From Desulfobacterales bacterium (GTDB taxonomy: Bacteria > Desulfobacterota > Desulfobacteria > Desulfobacterales > RPRI01), in contig JAGVOC010000382.1 of assembly GCA_020052975.1 (NCBI GenBank), positions 1 to 9,911 on the forward strand: a DNA stretch of 9,911 nucleotides. The letters are read 5' to 3'. The notes under the pieces are model-generated. The model was given only the letters and a program-made list of their open reading frames with translations, was not told where the DNA came from and searched no databases. Shown here one piece after another: positions 6,560 through 9,911 of this stretch (positions within the stretch are counted from its first letter, which is position 1; every line of letters starts with the position of its first letter). A program made the translations under genes and the position numbers.

Positions 6560-7218
6560 AAAATAGATTATTTCGTTTAATTCCGGTCCTTGTTATTATC
6601 CTTTCCATTGGCTCCGGTTGTGCGTTATTTCAGACCAAGGAGGAAAAATATGCCCAGGAGCTTGCAAGCGACGGAATGGAAGCCTATCAGGAAGGTAAGT
6701 ACAAGGGTGCAATCGAATCCTTTGAGAAAATAAAAGACTGGTATCCTTTCAGTAAATATGCGATCCTGGCGGAACTCAAAATTGCAGATTCACATTACAA
6801 ATTAAAGGAATTTGATGAAGCAGTTTCTGCATATGAGCAATTTGAAAATCTTCATCCCTTGAATGATGCAATCCCTTATATAATTTTCCAGACAGGATTA
6901 TGCTATTTCGAGCAGGTTGATACCCCTGACAGAGACCAGACCACAGCCCGCAAGGCACTTGAAGTATTCAACCGCTTGATTAAGCAGTTCCCGGATAACG
7001 CATATGCTGCCAAAGCCAGAGAATATATCGGCATATGCTATAAAAGCCTTGCTGAATCAGAATTGGGAATAGGCGTTTTTTATTATAAATCAAAGCATTA
7101 TAAGGCTGCTTTGAAACGTTTCAAGTCTGTTATAATAAACTATCCCGATGTAGGAGTTCATCAGAAAGCTCTTCAGTATATTGCCCTGTGTGAAACTTCA
7201 CTCTCAAAGCAAAAGTGA
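6556..7218 (+). CDS. bamD: Outer membrane assembly lipoprotein BamD (TPR, ComL-like)
   Basis: A 220-residue lipoprotein. The N-terminus has a short basic stretch (KNRLFRL), a hydrophobic segment (about 8-19) and a lipidation cysteine, C22, in SIGSGCALF. The -3 position is glycine, so the lipobox is imperfect. The mature part holds TPR-like helices: DGMEAYQEGKYKGAIESFE (39-57), KIADSHYKLKEFDEAVSAYE (75-94), ALEVFNRLIKQFPDNAY (134-150) and FYYKSKHYKAALKRFKSVI (175-193). WYPFSKYA and NYPD fit the BamD pattern. BamD sits on the periplasmic face of the outer membrane and works with BamA to insert beta-barrel proteins. The start must be TTG at 6556, because no in-frame ATG, GTG or other TTG lies before the signal sequence. 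It overlaps the trxB stop as TTGA, so translation is probably coupled. Confidence 0.9.
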   Translation: MKNRLFRLIPVLVIILSIGSGCALFQTKEEKYAQELASDGMEAYQEGKYKGAIESFEKIKDWYPFSKYAILAELKIADSHYKLKEFDEAVSAYEQFENLHPLNDAIPYIIFQTGLCYFEQVDTPDRDQTTARKALEVFNRLIKQFPDNAYAAKAREYIGICYKSLAESELGIGVFYYKSKHYKAALKRFKSVIINYPDVGVHQKALQYIALCETSLSKQK

Positions 7219-7357
7219 AAAAGTGCTTTACACGAAACAGGATTTAGTGTATCAGCGCATATTCTGTTTATAGTGATTGTCAGAATAATGTTCCAATTGG
7301 AGCTTGTTCAAAATGTTTGGGTATGGGTGCGTATCCGAATGGAATAGATTCATGACA

Positions 7358-7385
7358 TTTACTTTAGCAGCAGACAGTGTAAAAC
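7358..7385 (+). promoter_or_regulatory. Weak candidate promoter for rpmB
   Basis: TTTACT (7358-7363), a 16-base spacer, then TAAAAC (7380-7385), each matching the consensus at 4 of 6 positions. It would give a short leader before rpmB at 7413. The 194-base gap after bamD (7219-7412) also contains the 10-base palindrome TCCAATTGGA (7292-7301) but no clear terminator for the trx-bamD unit, so read-through into rpmB is possible. Confidence 0.25.
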
Positions 7386-7412
7386 ATATTACGATCTTAA
7401 GGAGAAAACCAG

Positions 7413-7604
7413 ATGTCCAAAATGTGTGCAATATGCGGGAAAAAACCTATGGTTGGCTGCAACGTAAGCCATGCTCATAACGTAACAAAACGCAGGTTTA
7501 ACCCGAATCTTCAAAATGTCAGATCACTTCATAAGGGAAAAGTCAGAAAAATAACTGTATGCACTAGTTGCATCAAATCAGGCCTTGTGGTCAAAGCGCC
7601 GTAA
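7413..7604 (+). CDS. rpmB: Large-subunit ribosomal protein bL28, four-cysteine type
   Basis: A 63-residue basic protein matching bL28, a component of the 50S subunit. [20 protein letters not shown] at the N-terminus and [12 protein letters not shown] in the middle are characteristic. Two CxxC pairs, C5/C8 and C50/C53, form the zinc-ribbon version of L28 (the cysteine-containing form); many bacteria also carry a cysteine-free paralogue for zinc limitation, not seen here. An ideal AAGGAG (7399-7404) stands 8 bases before the ATG, consistent with strong translation. The gene stands alone, without the frequent rpmG (L33) neighbour, and is convergent with rel. Confidence 0.97.
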   Translation: MSKMCAICGKKPMVGCNVSHAHNVTKRRFNPNLQNVRSLHKGKVRKITVCTSCIKSGLVVKAP

Positions 7605-7621
7605 TTTCCAGACACCGAATC

Positions 7622-9769
7622 TCATTCGTCAATCCGCTTTGCATCCACAACGAGCTTTACCTTCCTCAGATCCGATAAGACCTTTTTTAAATGGTCGATG
7701 TCTTTAACGGTAAGGGTAAAAAGGCTGTCAACAACCTGATTTTCATTTGTTACGGTATTGGCGCCAATAATATTGGCGCCATTTTTACTGATATTGGAAG
7801 CTATATCTGCCAGCAAGCCGACCCTGTCATGGGAAGTGACATGTATCTTAACCTGATATAAATCGGTTGAAGTCACGTTCCACTCGACATCTATCTGTCT
7901 TTCAGGATTCATTTTAAGGGCATTCACACAATTTGTCCGGTGAATAGTGACTCCATAGCCTTGTGTAATATACCCTGTAATTAGATCGCCCGGAACCGGC
8001 TGGCAGCACTTTCCGAATTTTAACAGTATGTCGTCTATTCCCTTGACAATAACTCCGGATGTCGTTTTTTTCTTTCTGACGCGTCCTATTATTTTATCTA
8101 ATATTGATTCATCTTCTTCTGTCTCGGGCTTGGGAAGAATCTTTCTTACTATCTGCAAAGGGGTGGTTTTGCCATATCCTACGCTTGCAATCATATCCTC
8201 AACAGTTTTAAAGCCAAGCTGATCAATGATTTTATCTATATCACCGGATTTGAGAAGCGCCGAAAAATTAAGCCGTTCCTTGCGGAAGGACTTCTCGCAC
8301 ATCTCGCGCCCCAGAGTAATGCTGCGATCTTTTTCCTGGGCCTTGATCCACTGTCTTATCCTTGACCTGGCTTTTACCGTCTTAACATACTTAAGCCAGT
8401 CCTTGCTCGGATGGTGGCCCTTTGTAGTTATTATTTCAACTATATTTCCTGTCAGCAGTTCGTAATTTAAAGGAACCATCCGACCGTTTACTTTTGCGCC
8501 TGTACACTGATTTCCGACTTCTGTGTGTATAAGATAAGCAAAATCAACAGGTGTTGCCCCTTTGGAAAGAGATTTGATAGCCCCTTTCGGAGTAAATACG
8601 TATACCTCATCCGGGTAGAGATCTATACGGACATTTTCAAGAAATTCAACAGGATCCTTGAATTCCTCCTGGTTTTCAACCAGGTTTTGTATCCAGGAAA
8701 ATTTTTTGCTGATATTGTCATCGATATTCTTTCCCTCTTTGTAACTCCAGTGAGCAGCAATTCCTGATTTTGAAACCGTGTCCATTTCCCATGTCCGGAT
8801 TTGTATTTCAATCCGCTCGCCTATGGGACCTACAACAGTCGTATGCAAAGACTGATACATGTTCGGTTTTGGGAATCCTATATAATCCTTGAACTTATGA
8901 GCAATGGGTTTCCAGAGTGAATGCACAAGCCCGAGAGCTTCATAGCACTGAGGAACTGTATCGAGTATGATTCTGAATGCTATGATATCGTAAACCTGGT
9001 CAAAGGCGAGGTTCTGTTTGAGCATTTTCTGGTATATGCTGTAGTAATATTTGTATCTGCCCATAACCTCGCACTTGAGGTTATTTTCATCCATCTTCTT
9101 CTTGATATAGTCCTTAACTGTTTCAACATATTTTTCCCGTTCCTCCTTGTCTTTACTGACCAGATTTTTGATGTTTGAATATTCGTCCGGTTGAATATGC
9201 ATGAATGCCGTATTTTCCAGTTCATGCTTTATCCAGTAGATACCAAGACGGGCGGCAATAGGAGCATATATGTCCATTGTTTCCTGGGCAATTTTTATTC
9301 TTTTTTCATCGCTTTGGAACTGGAGTGTCCTCATGTTGTGAAGCCGGTCTGCAAGCTTGATCAGGATAACCCTGATATCATCGGCCATCGCGAGAAACAT
9401 CTTTCTAATGCTCTCTGCCTGGCGTGCGGCGGCCTGGGAGCCGTCAAAAGGAAGCTTGCCGAGCTTTGTTACCCCGGATACAATATGCAATATTTCCTGT
9501 CCGAACAGCGCTTTTATTTCTTCGGGAGTTGCGCGGGTATCTTCTATAACATCGTGCAACAGCCCGGCAGCAACGCTCACGGCATCGAGCTTCATATCCG
9601 CAAGTATACCCGCCACCTCGAGAGGATGGGAAAGGTATGGTTCGCCCGACAACCGGGTCTGTCCTTCATGAACCCTTGCAGAATAGATATAGGCACGGTC
9701 GATGATACCATGATCCGCATCCGGATTGGTTGCTGTAATCTTGTCAATTATATCTGTAATCCTGATCAT
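7622..9769 (-). CDS. rel: Bifunctional-type (p)ppGpp synthetase/hydrolase (Rel/SpoT)
   Basis: A 715-residue full-length RSH protein controlling the stringent alarmone (p)ppGpp. The hydrolase HD domain looks intact: SHPLEVA with H48, LLHDVIEDT with H72/D73 and E76/D77, and KLADRLHNMRT with D141 and N145. The synthetase domain has GRYKYYYSIYQKM (237-249), DIIAFRI (261-267), YIGFPKPNMYQSLHT (296-310) and EIQIRT (321-326). The motif that separates bifunctional enzymes (RxKD) from synthetase-only ones (ExDD) reads KFKD (292-295), the basic class. A TGS domain follows (about 388-448, VYVFTPKG... DFAYLIHTEVG), then a helical region, a cysteine motif with C588/C589 and C614, and an ACT domain (about 640-710). 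Ribosome binding through these C-terminal parts is known for the family. One oddity is Tyr239 where proline is usual. No clear ribosome binding site precedes the ATG. The stop lies 17 bases from the rpmB stop. Confidence 0.95.
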   Translation of the reverse strand: MIRITDIIDKITATNPDADHGIIDRAYIYSARVHEGQTRLSGEPYLSHPLEVAGILADMKLDAVSVAAGLLHDVIEDTRATPEEIKALFGQEILHIVSGVTKLGKLPFDGSQAAARQAESIRKMFLAMADDIRVILIKLADRLHNMRTLQFQSDEKRIKIAQETMDIYAPIAARLGIYWIKHELENTAFMHIQPDEYSNIKNLVSKDKEEREKYVETVKDYIKKKMDENNLKCEVMGRYKYYYSIYQKMLKQNLAFDQVYDIIAFRIILDTVPQCYEALGLVHSLWKPIAHKFKDYIGFPKPNMYQSLHTTVVGPIGERIEIQIRTWEMDTVSKSGIAAHWSYKEGKNIDDNISKKFSWIQNLVENQEEFKDPVEFLENVRIDLYPDEVYVFTPKGAIKSLSKGATPVDFAYLIHTEVGNQCTGAKVNGRMVPLNYELLTGNIVEIITTKGHHPSKDWLKYVKTVKARSRIRQWIKAQEKDRSITLGREMCEKSFRKERLNFSALLKSGDIDKIIDQLGFKTVEDMIASVGYGKTTPLQIVRKILPKPETEEDESILDKIIGRVRKKKTTSGVIVKGIDDILLKFGKCCQPVPGDLITGYITQGYGVTIHRTNCVNALKMNPERQIDVEWNVTSTDLYQVKIHVTSHDRVGLLADIASNISKNGANIIGANTVTNENQVVDSLFTLTVKDIDHLKKVLSDLRKVKLVVDAKRIDE

Positions 9770-9807
9770 CTATACCCATTTTTTGCTAGAGCATCAATTC
9801 GGATACC

Positions 9808-9911
9808 TTCGTAAAAAGTCGAAATTCAGACGGCAAAGTAAAAAGCTCATTATGCAAGGCGCACGAATCTTGAGGAATGAAGCGTACTTTTCGTACGCTG
9901 CAATGACGAAA
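9808..9911. repeat. Partial intergenic repeat element, runs off the window
   Basis: Non-coding sequence upstream of rel beginning at TTCGTAAAAAGTCG (9808-9821). It contains GCAAGGCGCA (9854-9863), identical to a 10-base stretch of the 145-bp element (3971-3980, minus strand). It also carries a hairpin AGCGTAC (9881-9887) paired with GTACGCT (9893-9899), a 7-bp stem with loop TTTTC. Its right end is outside the window, so terminal inverted repeats cannot be verified. I recall closely similar intergenic repeats beginning CGTAAAAAGTC in Desulfobacteraceae genomes; this is memory, not a search. It lies within 40 bases of the rel start and could influence that gene's promoter. Confidence 0.6.

Noticed and set aside
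7219..7290. Possible terminator after bamD (TACAC/GTGTA and ATTCTG/CAGAAT pairs)
   Set aside because: The stems are only 5-6 bp with loops of about 13-14 bases and no T-run follows, so I could not support a terminator.
9770..9803. TTGATG, 17 bases, TATAGA on the minus strand as a rel promoter
   Set aside because: The -10 box would overlap the A of the rel ATG, so transcription would start inside the coding sequence.
9191..9814. Plus-strand open frame of 207 codons opposite the rel 5' part
   Set aside because: The opposite strand encodes the intact Rel HD and synthetase domains; the frame has no recognisable motif or ribosome binding site.

Overview
The window reads as ordinary chromosomal DNA of a Gram-negative bacterium of moderate G+C. 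The best guess is a sulfate-reducer-type deltaproteobacterium (Desulfobacterota). The evidence is an outer-membrane assembly lipoprotein (BamD), a compact trxA-trxB-bamD gene string, a single long Rel/SpoT-type protein, a CbbQ/NorQ-type ATPase paired with a NorD/CbbO-like partner, and intergenic palindromic repeats of a style I associate with Desulfobacteraceae. The taxonomic call is inference. No plasmid, phage, CRISPR or complete transposon is visible, and no tRNA or rRNA gene was recognised.

Layout from left to right. 1-80: non-coding, with three back-to-back perfect hairpins. 81-2536 (minus): a two-gene unit, a CbbQ/NorQ-family AAA+ ATPase followed by a NorD/CbbO-like protein that lacks any recognisable von Willebrand factor A (VWA) domain. 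2537-2697: divergent intergenic region with a promoter candidate. 2698-3867 (plus): a TraB/PrgY-family membrane protein. 3868-4208: a 341-base convergent gap filled by a 145-bp inverted-repeat element and a GGTTCCT-type repeat hairpin. 4209-5018 (minus): a PurN-type formyltransferase carrying an internal insertion. 5019-5290: a divergent region with a textbook consensus sigma-70 promoter facing right. 5291-7218 (plus): trxA, trxB and bamD as one unit, the last two overlapping by 4 bases with a TTG start. 7219-7412: leader region. 7413-7604 (plus): rpmB (zinc-type L28). 7622-9769 (minus): a bifunctional-type (p)ppGpp synthetase/hydrolase, tail to tail with rpmB across 17 bases. 9808-9911: part of a second intergenic repeat that runs off the window.

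Functionally the genes are mostly housekeeping: disulfide reduction (thioredoxin plus its NADPH reductase), outer-membrane protein insertion (BamD), translation (L28), stringent response (Rel) and purine synthesis (PurN). The least explained parts are the ATPase plus VWA-less partner pair with its hairpin-rich 3' flank, and the two intergenic elements that share an exact 10-base core. No clearly new multi-gene system is visible.
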